Shown here in pieces: positions 16,379-24,713 of a stretch of 64,000 nucleotides of DNA. The stretch is from the NCBI GenBank assembly GCA_002345565.1, contig DDVS01000002.1, forward strand, positions 665,605 to 729,604, given 5' to 3'. Under the pieces are notes generated by a model that was given only the letters and a program-made list of their open reading frames with translations, was not told the DNA's origin and ran no database searches. Origin of the DNA: Flavobacteriales bacterium UBA2306. Its GTDB lineage: Bacteria > Bacteroidota > Bacteroidia > Flavobacteriales > Weeksellaceae. The position numbers and the translations under genes were made by a program. Positions within the stretch are counted from its first letter, which is position 1, and every line of letters begins with the position of its first letter.

Positions 16379-18004
16379 TTATCCTAAATATGGATATTTG
16401 TAATCTTTTGGAGAGACAAAAGTTTCTTTAATACTTCTTACAGAAACCCAACGTGTCAAGTTCATTTTAGAACCTGCTTTATCGTTTGTTCCAGACGCTC
16501 TAGAGCCTCCGAAAGGCTGTTGTCCTACAACTGCTCCTGTTGGTTTGTCATTGATATAGAAGTTTCCAGAAGCATTTTCCAAAGCTTTGTAAGCCTCATC
16601 AATCGCATATCTGTCTTGTGCAAAGATAGAACCAGTCAAAGAATATTGGGTGGAAGTATCAACCAATTTCAAAGTCTCATTCCAGTTTTCGTCTTCATAA
16701 ACGTAAACCGTTAGGATTGGACCGAAGATTTCCTCAACAATACTTTCGTAATATGGATTTATAGTTTCAATAACAGTTGGATGAACGAACCAACCTTTTT
16801 TATCGTCATATTTTCCACCGATAACAACTGTTGCATCATTTGCAGCTTCAGCTCTGTCGATGTAACCTTTACATTTTTCGAAAGAATTTTTATCGATAAC
16901 TGCATTTACAAAGTTTGAAGGATCTTCTGGTGAACCGATTTTTATGGTTTTGATTTGAGCTTCCATCACCGCTTTTACTTCATTCCAAAGAGATTTTGGA
17001 ACATAAGCTCTAGATGCTGCAGAACATTTCTGTCCTTGATATTCGAAAGCACCTCTTACCAAACCAGTTGCAACTGCTTCAACATTAGCAGACGGATGAA
17101 CCATTACGAAGTCTTTTCCACCAGTTTCTCCAACAATTCTTGGGTAAGATTTGTAGTTATGGATATTATCTCCAATCATTTTCCACATTCCTTGGAAAAC
17201 CTTTGTAGAACCTGTGAAATGTAGTCCTGCAAAATCTGGATGCGCCAAAACTTTCTCAGCCGTTTCTTTTCCGTCTGTGAAAATCATATTGATAACGCCA
17301 TCAGGAAGTCCAGCTTCTTTGAAAACATCCATAATCACTTTAGCTGAATAAACTTGCTTATCAGACGGTTTCCAAACCACCACATTTCCCATCAAAGCCA
17401 TACAAGCTGGCAAGTTTCCAGAGATTGCTGTGAAGTTGAAAGGCGTAACTGCAAAACAGAAACCTTCAAGTGGTCTGTACTCCACACGGTTCCAGATTCC
17501 AGCATCAGAAACGGGTTGCTCCGCATAAAGTTCTGTCATAAATTCTACATTGAAACGCAAGAAATCTATGAACTCACAAGCCGCATCAATCTCAGCTTGA
17601 TGAACATTTTTGGACTGTCCAATCATTGTTGCAGCATTGATAACATCTCTGTAAGGTCCAGCTAAAAGGTCAGACGCTTTCAAGAAAATCGCAGCTCTAT
17701 GTTCCCAACCCAATGCATTCCATTTTGCTTTTGCAGCAAGCGCAGATTCGATAGCTTGGTCAACGTGTGACATATCACCTTCGTAATAGAAACCAAAGTC
17801 GTGCTGGTGGTCCTGAGGCGAACTTAGTTGTATTTTTTTGTCTGTTTTTACTTCTTTTCCACCGATTACCATTGGGATTTCGGTTTTTTCTTTCCACATT
17901 TTTTTGTAAGTAGAAATAAGGCTTTTTACCTCTTCAGAGCCTGGAGCATAAGAACTTACTGGTTCATTTTGTGCAAAAGGCACTTGAGAAATGGCTTTAG
18001 ACAT
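16379..18004 (-). CDS. pruA: L-glutamate gamma-semialdehyde (P5C) dehydrogenase
   Basis: 541 residues, the normal size of the stand-alone enzyme that oxidises glutamate semialdehyde to glutamate with NAD, completing proline breakdown. Aldehyde dehydrogenase motifs are present: FNFTAISGNLPACMALMGN, VVWKPSDKQVYSA, GLHFTGSTKVFQGMW, RIVGETGGKDFVMV, and the catalytic cysteine in EYQGQKCSAASRAYVP. The ending GQQPFGGSRASGTNDKAGS is also typical. Proline dehydrogenase lies 2.5 kb to the left on the opposite strand. Confidence 0.96.
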   Translation of the reverse strand: MSKAISQVPFAQNEPVSSYAPGSEEVKSLISTYKKMWKEKTEIPMVIGGKEVKTDKKIQLSSPQDHQHDFGFYYEGDMSHVDQAIESALAAKAKWNALGWEHRAAIFLKASDLLAGPYRDVINAATMIGQSKNVHQAEIDAACEFIDFLRFNVEFMTELYAEQPVSDAGIWNRVEYRPLEGFCFAVTPFNFTAISGNLPACMALMGNVVVWKPSDKQVYSAKVIMDVFKEAGLPDGVINMIFTDGKETAEKVLAHPDFAGLHFTGSTKVFQGMWKMIGDNIHNYKSYPRIVGETGGKDFVMVHPSANVEAVATGLVRGAFEYQGQKCSAASRAYVPKSLWNEVKAVMEAQIKTIKIGSPEDPSNFVNAVIDKNSFEKCKGYIDRAEAANDATVVIGGKYDDKKGWFVHPTVIETINPYYESIVEEIFGPILTVYVYEDENWNETLKLVDTSTQYSLTGSIFAQDRYAIDEAYKALENASGNFYINDKPTGAVVGQQPFGGSRASGTNDKAGSKMNLTRWVSVRSIKETFVSPKDYKYPYLG

Positions 18005-18217
18005 AATTTTATATTTTGATTTTTACAAATTTACAATAAGGATTTCAAAACAACAATTGAATCCAATTGTTTTATTTTATTAAAATTATTTTTGAGTTTA
18101 AATCACAATTAATCTGTGTTTTAAAGTTTGCTGGATTGGAAGTTTAGATTTTAATTATGATTGATTATTTTTTAAAATTTGTTTTTGTTTTTTACGAAAT
18201 TTTTACATTCAGCTTCT

Positions 18218-18225
18218 TAACTTTG
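18218..18225 (+). promoter_or_regulatory. -7 box of the AEC transporter gene
   Basis: TAACTTTG, a TAnnTTTG match 20 nt before the ATG at 18246. No convincing -33 element at the usual distance. Confidence 0.45.
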
Positions 18226-18245
18226 CAGAATCAAATTTCTAAAGG

Positions 18246-19154
18246 ATGATAAATTTTGTGTTGATTATAGTTTGCGTAGTTGCAGGAATGATTTTCAAAT
18301 CTACAAAATCGATACATCCAGACGCGCACAAGGGTATTAATACTTGGCTTCTTTACATTGCTTTACCTGCAGTTTCTTTCAAATATCTACCTAAAGTAGA
18401 TTGGTCTTGGGAAATGCTTTTCCCTATTTTGAGTACAGTTTTAGCGGCAATTGGCGGTTGGGTTTTTATGCTGTTTTATAGCCGGATGAAAAACTATTCC
18501 GGAAGGTCCAGAAGTACGATGGAATTGGCGAGCGGTTATAGTAATACATCTTTCATAGGATTTCCTTTAATCACTGCTTTTTATGGTGAAAAATATTTGA
18601 GTATTGCCATCATTTGCGATCAAACGATGTTTTTGATGCTCTCTACAATGGGTATTGTAGCGGCTTTGAAAGGTGGAAGTAAAAGTGGAAAAGTTGATCC
18701 TAAATTCATATTAAAAAGACTTGTTACTTTTCCCCCGTTTATAGGTTGTGTGAGTGCGTTAATTTTGTCGCAGTTTATCAATCTGGATTTTGCCGAACCT
18801 ATGTTTGATAAATTGGCTTCAACCGTCGCTCCTTTGGCTTTGTTCTCTGTTGGTTTACAATTAAAGTTTAATGGCTGGAGAAAGTTGATTCCGCAGATTT
18901 CCACATCAATGCTTTATAAATTGATTTTGATGCCATTAATGGTTTTGATTTTGGCACTGGCTTTTAGAATCAAAGGTGATATTGCAAAAATTAGCATCTT
19001 CGAGGCGGCAATGCCAACAGTAATCACTTCAAGCATCATCGCAGAACAATACCGACTTAATACGAAATTGATTAATCTGATTATCGGAATTAGTATTATT
19101 GTTGGTTTTGTGACAACGGGAATTTGGTACGAGATTATTGAGTTTTTATTTTAA
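18246..19154 (+). CDS. AEC (auxin efflux carrier-like) family transporter
   Basis: 302 residues with about ten hydrophobic segments arranged as two five-helix halves, the usual form of AEC/bile-acid-like carriers. It has the short GYSNTSFIGFPLITAFYGE motif in the first half and EAAMPTVITSSIIAEQY in the second, which form the crossover sites. Substrates of bacterial members are organic anions such as malate or malonate; none can be assigned here. It is monocistronic with its own -7 box and is followed by a repeat element. Confidence 0.9.
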   Translation: MINFVLIIVCVVAGMIFKSTKSIHPDAHKGINTWLLYIALPAVSFKYLPKVDWSWEMLFPILSTVLAAIGGWVFMLFYSRMKNYSGRSRSTMELASGYSNTSFIGFPLITAFYGEKYLSIAIICDQTMFLMLSTMGIVAALKGGSKSGKVDPKFILKRLVTFPPFIGCVSALILSQFINLDFAEPMFDKLASTVAPLALFSVGLQLKFNGWRKLIPQISTSMLYKLILMPLMVLILALAFRIKGDIAKISIFEAAMPTVITSSIIAEQYRLNTKLINLIIGISIIVGFVTTGIWYEIIEFLF

Positions 19155-19332
19155 TATAAATTTTACGCAAAGTTTTTTTAAGAATTAAGAACCTGTTAAG
19201 AAGGTAAAGAATCAACAAGTTGATTTTATTAAAGGCGAATATATAATCGTAAGCTTTATCAACATATCAATTTATTGATGCTTTGGATACTTTGACCTTA
19301 AAAAAATCTTTGCGATAAAGATTTAATTTAAA

Positions 19333-19389
19333 AACCAAAAAAGTCACAAAAGATATAATTATAGAATTTCTTTTGTGACTTTTATGGTT
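19333..19389. repeat. Inverted-repeat element, copy 2
   Basis: Arms AACCAAAAAAGTCACAAAAG (19333-19352) and CTTTTGTGACTTTTATGGTT (19370-19389). They match the arms of the copy at 12393-12483 while the loops differ in length and sequence. It sits between convergent genes and probably terminates both. Confidence 0.75.
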
Positions 19390-19405
19390 TAATATTTTTT
19401 AGAAT

Positions 19406-20041
19406 TTATGGCAAGATAAAAAAGAAAACCGCACAAAAGTGCATTATGCTTCCACCTAGAACAAACAAATGCCAAATTGGATGGTAAAAAGGTTTCTTGT
19501 CCTTAGCATAAAAATAAATTCCGAAAGTGTAACACAATCCTCCTAATATAATAAAAGTGAGTGCACCTGTGGAAAGATTTTCTATCATTGGCTTAATGGC
19601 GATAATTGCGGCCCAACCCATTAGAGCATACAGAGAAAGTGAGATTTTTTCATTGTTTCTCATTGGAGAAAATTTAAATATAAAACCAATCAAAGCCATT
19701 CCCCAGATGATACCAAACATACTCCAGCCCCAAGCGCCTTTCAGCCCAAGTAAAGCAATAGGTGTGTATGTTCCGGCAATCAAAATATAGATACTAAGAT
19801 GGTCAATCCTTTGGCAGATTTTTTTCCATTTCAGTTTATAAACAGCGTGGTAAATGGTGGAAGCGGAGTAGAGCGTAATGAGACTCAGTCCAAAAACCAA
19901 CGATGAGGCAATTGCAATAGCGCTTCCGCTGATGACAGAATAAACAATCATCAGAACCAAAGCCACAACGGACAGAATTGCTCCGAAACCGTGTGTAATC
20001 ACATTGTAAAGCTCTTCTTTTTTTCTATTCTTTTTCGGCAT
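19406..20041 (-). CDS. Hemolysin III / PAQR family membrane protein
   Basis: 211 residues with seven predicted membrane segments. PAQR-type metal-binding motifs are present: ELYNVITHGFGAILS near the N-terminus, SLITLYSASTIYHAV, CQRIDHLSIYILIAGTYTP, and the terminal IWHLFVLGGSIMHFCAVFF with the conserved histidines. Bacterial members (TrhA/YqfA type) take part in membrane fluidity and energetics; the name hemolysin is historical. Single gene. Confidence 0.93.
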   Translation of the reverse strand: MPKKNRKKEELYNVITHGFGAILSVVALVLMIVYSVISGSAIAIASSLVFGLSLITLYSASTIYHAVYKLKWKKICQRIDHLSIYILIAGTYTPIALLGLKGAWGWSMFGIIWGMALIGFIFKFSPMRNNEKISLSLYALMGWAAIIAIKPMIENLSTGALTFIILGGLCYTFGIYFYAKDKKPFYHPIWHLFVLGGSIMHFCAVFFFILP

Positions 20042-20153
20042 AATGTTGATTTTGAAGTAAAGTTAGTTATTAAACTTTTTCAAAGTTGCGATTATTGTCA
20101 GAAGAAGTTTGTTTTAACAGAGTTTAATTACTATTAACATCATTTAAAATTCT

Positions 20154-20161
20154 TAGTTTTG
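20154..20161 (+). promoter_or_regulatory. -7 box of the PBP4 gene
   Basis: TAGTTTTG matches TAnnTTTG, 14 nt before the ATG at 20176; the leader would be very short. Confidence 0.45.
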
Positions 20162-20175
20162 ATAAAAATTCAGAA

Positions 20176-21549
20176 ATGAAGAATCTTTTCATTGTACCTT
20201 TATTAATTTCACAAATCATTTTCTCGCAGTCTTTAGCAGATAATTTGGACAAATCTGTGAAAGAAATGCTGTCAACTTCCAATGCTTTGTCTGCAAACCT
20301 TTCTTTCTATGTTTCGGATGAGAATGGAAATCTTGTTTATGAATACAATGGGAACAAAGGACTTTCAACGGCGAGCACGCAAAAGATTTTTACTTCTGTA
20401 GCGGCTTTGGAAACTTTGGGAAAGAATTATCAATTCAAAACTACAGCTTCATATTCCGGGAAAATATCAAATGGCAATCTTGATGGCGATTTTTATATTA
20501 CGTCCAATGGCGACCCGACTTTAGGAAGCTGGCGTTGGGAGAATTATAAGCCGGAAAACTTCAAACAACAATTGTTAGAGGCCATCAAGAAATCCGGGAT
20601 CAAGAAAATATCAGGTAATCTGATTATCGACGATTCTTATTTCGATTTTCAAAGTACGCCTGGAGGTTGGCCTTGGAATGATTTAGGGAATTATTATGGA
20701 GCAGGAACTTTTGGAGTGAACTGGAGAGAAAATCAGTTTGATATTAATATTAATGGAAATCAGTTTAAGAGTTTTTCTTACGATTTGAATCAAGTGAATT
20801 GGATTAATGAACTGAAAACCGGAGGAAACTCTGATAAAAGTCTAATTTTCACTGCGCCACATTCCGAAACCGCAATGATTAATGGAACTTTGCCTGCTGG
20901 AAAAGTAACAACAGTTTCCGGAGCAACACCCAATCCACCAATGCAGTTAGCCGTTGAAATCAAGAAACTTTTAGAAGAAAACGGAATCTCCATTTCTGGA
21001 AGAACAACCACTTATTATAATGAGAAAATTGCAGGAAAATCGGTTTCAAAAGCGCCAACTCAGAACCAGATTTTCGAATATAAATCGCCAACGTTAGACA
21101 AAATAGTCTATTGGTTCTTGAGAAAAAGTATCAATCTTTATGGTGAAACATTAATCAAAACTATGGCAAAAGAAAAACGAAATAACCCGAGTTTTGAAAC
21201 TGGTGTTGACTTTTTAAAAGACTTTTGGAAATCAAAAGGAATTAATCCAATGATGATAAACTTTGCAGATGGAAGCGGACTTTCTCCACAGAATTATGTT
21301 TCGGCAAAAGCGCAAGTTCAGGCATTGTTGTATGCGAAAAAACAAAACTGGTTTGATGCTTTTTACGAAGGTTTTCCCACTCAAAATGGAATCAAAATGA
21401 AAAGCGGAACGATCAAGGACAGTAAATCTTTTGCTGGTTATCAGACCTCTAAAAATGGTAAAAACTATGTATTTTCCATCATTCTGAATAATTATCAGGG
21501 TGGAAGTATTAGTAATGCATTGTTTAAAATTCTGGATAATTTAAAATAA
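20176..21549 (+). CDS. dacB: D-alanyl-D-alanine carboxypeptidase/endopeptidase (PBP4, DacB type)
   Basis: 457 residues. Signal peptide at 1-18 (ending IFSQS). The serine acylation motif is S67-T-Q-K70 in STASTQKIF, the second motif lies in ADGSGLSPQNYVS, and the third is KMKSGTIKDSKSFAGY (KSG box). The inserted domain between motifs 1 and 2 (GDFYITSNGDPTLGS, DDSYFD, GNYYGAGTFGVNWREN) is typical of class C PBP4. It trims or cuts peptidoglycan peptides in the periplasm. The next gene begins on the base after its stop, so the two are cotranscribed. Confidence 0.94.
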   Translation: MKNLFIVPLLISQIIFSQSLADNLDKSVKEMLSTSNALSANLSFYVSDENGNLVYEYNGNKGLSTASTQKIFTSVAALETLGKNYQFKTTASYSGKISNGNLDGDFYITSNGDPTLGSWRWENYKPENFKQQLLEAIKKSGIKKISGNLIIDDSYFDFQSTPGGWPWNDLGNYYGAGTFGVNWRENQFDININGNQFKSFSYDLNQVNWINELKTGGNSDKSLIFTAPHSETAMINGTLPAGKVTTVSGATPNPPMQLAVEIKKLLEENGISISGRTTTYYNEKIAGKSVSKAPTQNQIFEYKSPTLDKIVYWFLRKSINLYGETLIKTMAKEKRNNPSFETGVDFLKDFWKSKGINPMMINFADGSGLSPQNYVSAKAQVQALLYAKKQNWFDAFYEGFPTQNGIKMKSGTIKDSKSFAGYQTSKNGKNYVFSIILNNYQGGSISNALFKILDNLK

Positions 21550-22035
21550 ATGAACAGAATCAATTCTTTTCCGCCAATTGTTGATGAACATTCAGAGATT
21601 GTGATTCTGGGTTCTGTTCCAGGTGTGAAATCTTTGCAAATGCAACAGTATTATGCACATCCACAAAATCAGTTTTGGAAATTGATGTTTTATCTTTTTA
21701 ATGAAGAATTTTCAACGGATTACAACACGAGATTAGAATTACTGAAAACCAACAAAGTTGCACTTTGGGATGTTATCGAAAGCTGTGAAAGAAAAGGCAG
21801 TCTGGATACAGAAATCAAAGAGGAAATTGATAATAACATTCTGGAATTAATCCAAAATTATCCCAACATCAAAACCATCTTTTGCAACGGACAAAAGTCT
21901 TACAAAAACCTTCTGAAGATTCTAGGCAAAAATTTCAAAATTCCGATTATCGTTTTGCCTTCTACAAGTCCGCTTCATACAGTGAAGTTTGAAGAGAAAC
22001 TGGAGAGCTGGAAAGTGATTAAAGATTATTTATAG
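21550..22035 (+). CDS. DNA-deoxyinosine glycosylase (UDG superfamily)
   Basis: 161 residues. The uracil-DNA glycosylase fold shows the motif GSVPGVKSLQMQQYYAHPQN then QFWKLMFYL, and the second motif LPSTSPLHTVKF near the end. This matches the hypoxanthine-DNA glycosylase group (UDG family 6), which removes deaminated bases during base-excision repair. It starts immediately after the PBP4 stop codon. Catalytic specificity inferred from family motifs. Confidence 0.88.
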   Translation: MNRINSFPPIVDEHSEIVILGSVPGVKSLQMQQYYAHPQNQFWKLMFYLFNEEFSTDYNTRLELLKTNKVALWDVIESCERKGSLDTEIKEEIDNNILELIQNYPNIKTIFCNGQKSYKNLLKILGKNFKIPIIVLPSTSPLHTVKFEEKLESWKVIKDYL

Positions 22036-22037
22036 AA

Positions 22038-22535
22038 TTATCTAATGGAAAATCCATTAATCCAAATATAAGCTACAAAGCCAAGAATGATTAATGACTC
22101 AATCCGCCAAACATTTTCCTTTTTAAATTTTTGAAATTTTAGAATTGTTTGTTCAATACTAAGAATGAAAAAGATTACAATTAATCCAATAAAAGCAAAA
22201 GCTCCACCCATTGCATTTCCTCCATTATTATCAATAAAAAGATAATTGATTGAGATGAAAATTAGTAGCAAACTCAATAATCCAAAAACAACAATAAAAG
22301 GAGTCAGAATTATTGTTGAAGTAACGTTTGTTTTGAATGTATTTTCAGTAATTAATTTCTTTTCGTTAATGAGAAAATCTCTTATTTCAATCTGCTCTTT
22401 TGAAAAGTTGTAATCTCTAGATTTTAATATTTCAAAGGCATATATTCTAGCTTCCGAAACAAATCTGCTTTCGGGACTAATATAAAGTTCTAATTCCTTA
22501 TCACTTAATTTTTCAAGAGTTTTCTTATTGACCAT
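22038..22535 (-). CDS. Hypothetical membrane protein
   Basis: 165 residues. The N-terminal 65 are hydrophilic (LEKLSDKELELYISPESRFVSEARIYAFEIL). Three membrane segments follow (about 70-95, 105-125 and 145-163). The hydrophilic head with SDKEL and ARIYAFEILKSR looks like a small helical cap on a membrane anchor. I do not recognise a named family. It lies 4 nt downstream of aroE on the same strand and is probably cotranscribed. Confidence 0.7.
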   Translation of the reverse strand: MVNKKTLEKLSDKELELYISPESRFVSEARIYAFEILKSRDYNFSKEQIEIRDFLINEKKLITENTFKTNVTSTIILTPFIVVFGLLSLLLIFISINYLFIDNNGGNAMGGAFAFIGLIVIFFILSIEQTILKFQKFKKENVWRIESLIILGFVAYIWINGFSIR

Positions 22536-22539
22536 TTAA

Positions 22540-23271
22540 TTAATTTGAACTATTCCAAATCTCCCAAGCTCTTTCAGCTTGCTGTTCCAACATATAAAAG
22601 CCATTAAGTGTTGTCGCACCTTTTTTAGCAGATTTTTTAAGAAAAGCCGTTTCAGAAGGATTATAAATCAAATCAATCACATAATGTTTATCGGTAATGG
22701 CTTCAAACGGAAACTGAACAGAATCATCTACATTTGGGAAAGTTCCAACAGGTGTTGTCTGGATAATCAGCAAAGAATCTTTTACCAAGTCTTCCGAAAG
22801 ATTTTCAAAAGTGATTTCAGATTTTCTGGAAATCGTTTGATGTTCGATGTTATGTTTGTCCAAGATATATCTCACTGCTTTTGCAGCGCCACCGTCGCCA
22901 AGAATCAAAGCTTTTTTGTGATGGTCTTTTTTGTTGATAAGCAAAGTTTTCTCGAATCCAAAAGCATCTGTATTATAGCCGATTTTCTTTCCGTTTTGGA
23001 AACTTACGCAATTGACGGCGCCGATTTGTTGCGCTTCATCACTCAATCCATCAAGGAAAGGAATAATCGCTTGTTTGTAAGGAATAGTGACATTCATTCC
23101 AATGAGATTCGGGTTTTCTAAGAAAGGTGTAACATTTTCTATTTCAGAGATATCGAAGAAGTTATATGAATGATTTTTTAGAAATAATTTTTTGAATTTT
23201 TCCTCGAAGTATTTTTTTGAAAATGAGTAAGAGATATTCTTCCCAAGTAATCCTAATTCCTGTTTTTCCAT
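22540..23271 (-). CDS. aroE: Shikimate dehydrogenase
   Basis: 243 residues, in the short range for the family but complete. Reduces 3-dehydroshikimate with NADPH in aromatic amino-acid synthesis. Substrate site: LGKNISYSFSKKYF at the start, catalytic K66 in NVTIPYKQAI, and D102 in GYNTDAFGF. Nucleotide site: LILGDGGAAKAVRY. The end GFYMLEQQAERAWEIW is also typical. A small membrane-protein gene follows 4 nt after its stop. Confidence 0.95.
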   Translation of the reverse strand: MEKQELGLLGKNISYSFSKKYFEEKFKKLFLKNHSYNFFDISEIENVTPFLENPNLIGMNVTIPYKQAIIPFLDGLSDEAQQIGAVNCVSFQNGKKIGYNTDAFGFEKTLLINKKDHHKKALILGDGGAAKAVRYILDKHNIEHQTISRKSEITFENLSEDLVKDSLLIIQTTPVGTFPNVDDSVQFPFEAITDKHYVIDLIYNPSETAFLKKSAKKGATTLNGFYMLEQQAERAWEIWNSSN

Positions 23272-23400
23272 AGTCCAAATTTAGGAAATATCAACACAAG
23301 ATTCATCATAATTTTTTGATTCTTCCATCAGTTGAATTATTTTAAAATCTCTTTCTATTGGCGTAATTTTTGGCTTTCGAAAAAATCAAATTATTTTAAA

Positions 23401-24234
23401 ATGAAAAATGTTATTCTCAATAACGGGACAGAAATTCCTGAAATCGGTTTTGGAACTTGGCAGACGACAGAAGGTGTTCAAAAAACTGTGAAGGCAGCTT
23501 TAGAAGCTGGTTATAGACATATTGATACAGCAGATATATACGGAAACGAGGAGGAAATAGGAGAAGCGATTGAAGAATCCGGAATCGAAAGAAAGGATCT
23601 GTATCTCACTACCAAAGTCTGGAACAGCAATAGAAGTGCAGAAGGTGTAAAATATTCGGTGGAGCAATCTCTCAAAAAACTGAAAACTAATTATTTGGAT
23701 TTGCTTCTCATCCATTGGCCTGCGAATGCAAAACAATTTGATAACTGGAAAGAAATCAATGCAGAAACGTGGAAAGCGATGGAAGAACTTTATAAATCCG
23801 GCGTTGTAAAAGCAATTGGAGTAAGTAATTTTATGTTGCCACAAATCGAAGCGCTTTTAGAAACTGCAGAAGTCATTCCTGTCGTCAATCAGATTGAATT
23901 TCATCCGGGATACACGCAGCCGCAAGTTGTAGATTTTTGTAAAGAAAAAGGAATTGCGATAGAAGCTTGGAGTCCAATTGGTTCGGGTAGATTGCTAAAA
24001 GATGAGGATTTGAAAAATATTGCTGACAGTTATGGTGTTTCTTCTGCGATTCTTTGTATTCAGTTTTGTCTGCAGTCCGGTGTGATTGTTTTACCAAAAT
24101 CTGAAAATCCAACTAATATCTACAATAATTTACATTTTGAAAGATTCAAGATTTCTGAAAGTGATATGAAAGCTTTGAAGACATTGGAAGAAACAGGTTT
24201 TTCCGGTCTTAATCCTGAAACAGTAGATTTTTAA
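23401..24234 (+). CDS. Aldo/keto reductase
   Basis: 277 residues from the ATG at 23401 (MKNVILNNGTEIPEIGFGTW). An in-frame start at 23332 would add 23 residues with no family match and is rejected. The catalytic tetrad is complete: D42 and Y47 (HIDTADIYGNE), K72 (TKVW) and H105 (LIHWP). The NADPH-binding end has LPKSENPTNI. It belongs to the AKR5-like reductases that reduce ketones and aldehydes; the substrate is unknown. It is single and ends at a strong hairpin. Confidence 0.94.
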   Translation: MKNVILNNGTEIPEIGFGTWQTTEGVQKTVKAALEAGYRHIDTADIYGNEEEIGEAIEESGIERKDLYLTTKVWNSNRSAEGVKYSVEQSLKKLKTNYLDLLLIHWPANAKQFDNWKEINAETWKAMEELYKSGVVKAIGVSNFMLPQIEALLETAEVIPVVNQIEFHPGYTQPQVVDFCKEKGIAIEAWSPIGSGRLLKDEDLKNIADSYGVSSAILCIQFCLQSGVIVLPKSENPTNIYNNLHFERFKISESDMKALKTLEETGFSGLNPETVDF

Positions 24235-24253
24235 ATTTTTAGTAAGAAAAAGT

Positions 24254-24290
24254 AAATCCGTTTTAAAAAGTTTTAAAACGGATTTTTTAT
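24254..24290 (+). terminator. Terminator after aldo/keto reductase
   Basis: Perfect 15-bp stem AAATCCGTTTTAAAA / TTTTAAAACGGATTT with a 2-nt gap and a T-run. Confidence 0.88.
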
Positions 24291-24316
24291 ATAATTAATT
24301 TGCTATTTATTTTTAA

Positions 24317-24697
24317 TTATTCGCCAGAACTAGAGTAATATCTAATTTTCTCAACGATTTCTCCCAAATCAAATGGTTTTGGAATAAAATCTATTGCGCC
24401 ACTTTCTATTGCAGAATCTCCTAAACCTCGGCTGGCAGACATAATCACAACCGGAATATTCTTAAAATCCTGATGCGCTTTTATCATTTTGCAGATGTCT
24501 CGTCCATCTTCTCCGGACAGCCACATATCCATTAGAATCACATCGGGTTTGGTAGAAGAAGTCTGAAGAGAGTTGAACATCTCAGACCCTTTTTCATAAT
24601 TATCTACATCATAACCTTCCATATTGAGCATCAATTTGACTGAGTCTAGAATGGCTGGGCTATCATCCACAACATATATTTTTTTTGAAGTTGACAT
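24317..24697 (-). CDS. Single-domain response regulator receiver
   Basis: 126 residues, one REC domain and no output domain. Acidic pocket DD at 11-12, phosphoacceptor D57 (VILMDMWLSGEDG), and K107 (FIPKPFD). It follows the histidine kinase gene by 16 nt and is its probable phosphorylation partner. With no DNA-binding part, it must signal by protein contact or serve in a relay. Confidence 0.93.
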   Translation of the reverse strand: MSTSKKIYVVDDSPAILDSVKLMLNMEGYDVDNYEKGSEMFNSLQTSSTKPDVILMDMWLSGEDGRDICKMIKAHQDFKNIPVVIMSASRGLGDSAIESGAIDFIPKPFDLGEIVEKIRYYSSSGE

Positions 24698-24713
24698 TTT
24701 TTAGTAATTAAAT

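Noticed and set aside
23332..23400. Upstream start of the aldo/keto reductase
   Set aside because: The 23 extra residues do not belong to the family, and the ATG at 23401 gives the canonical N-terminus.
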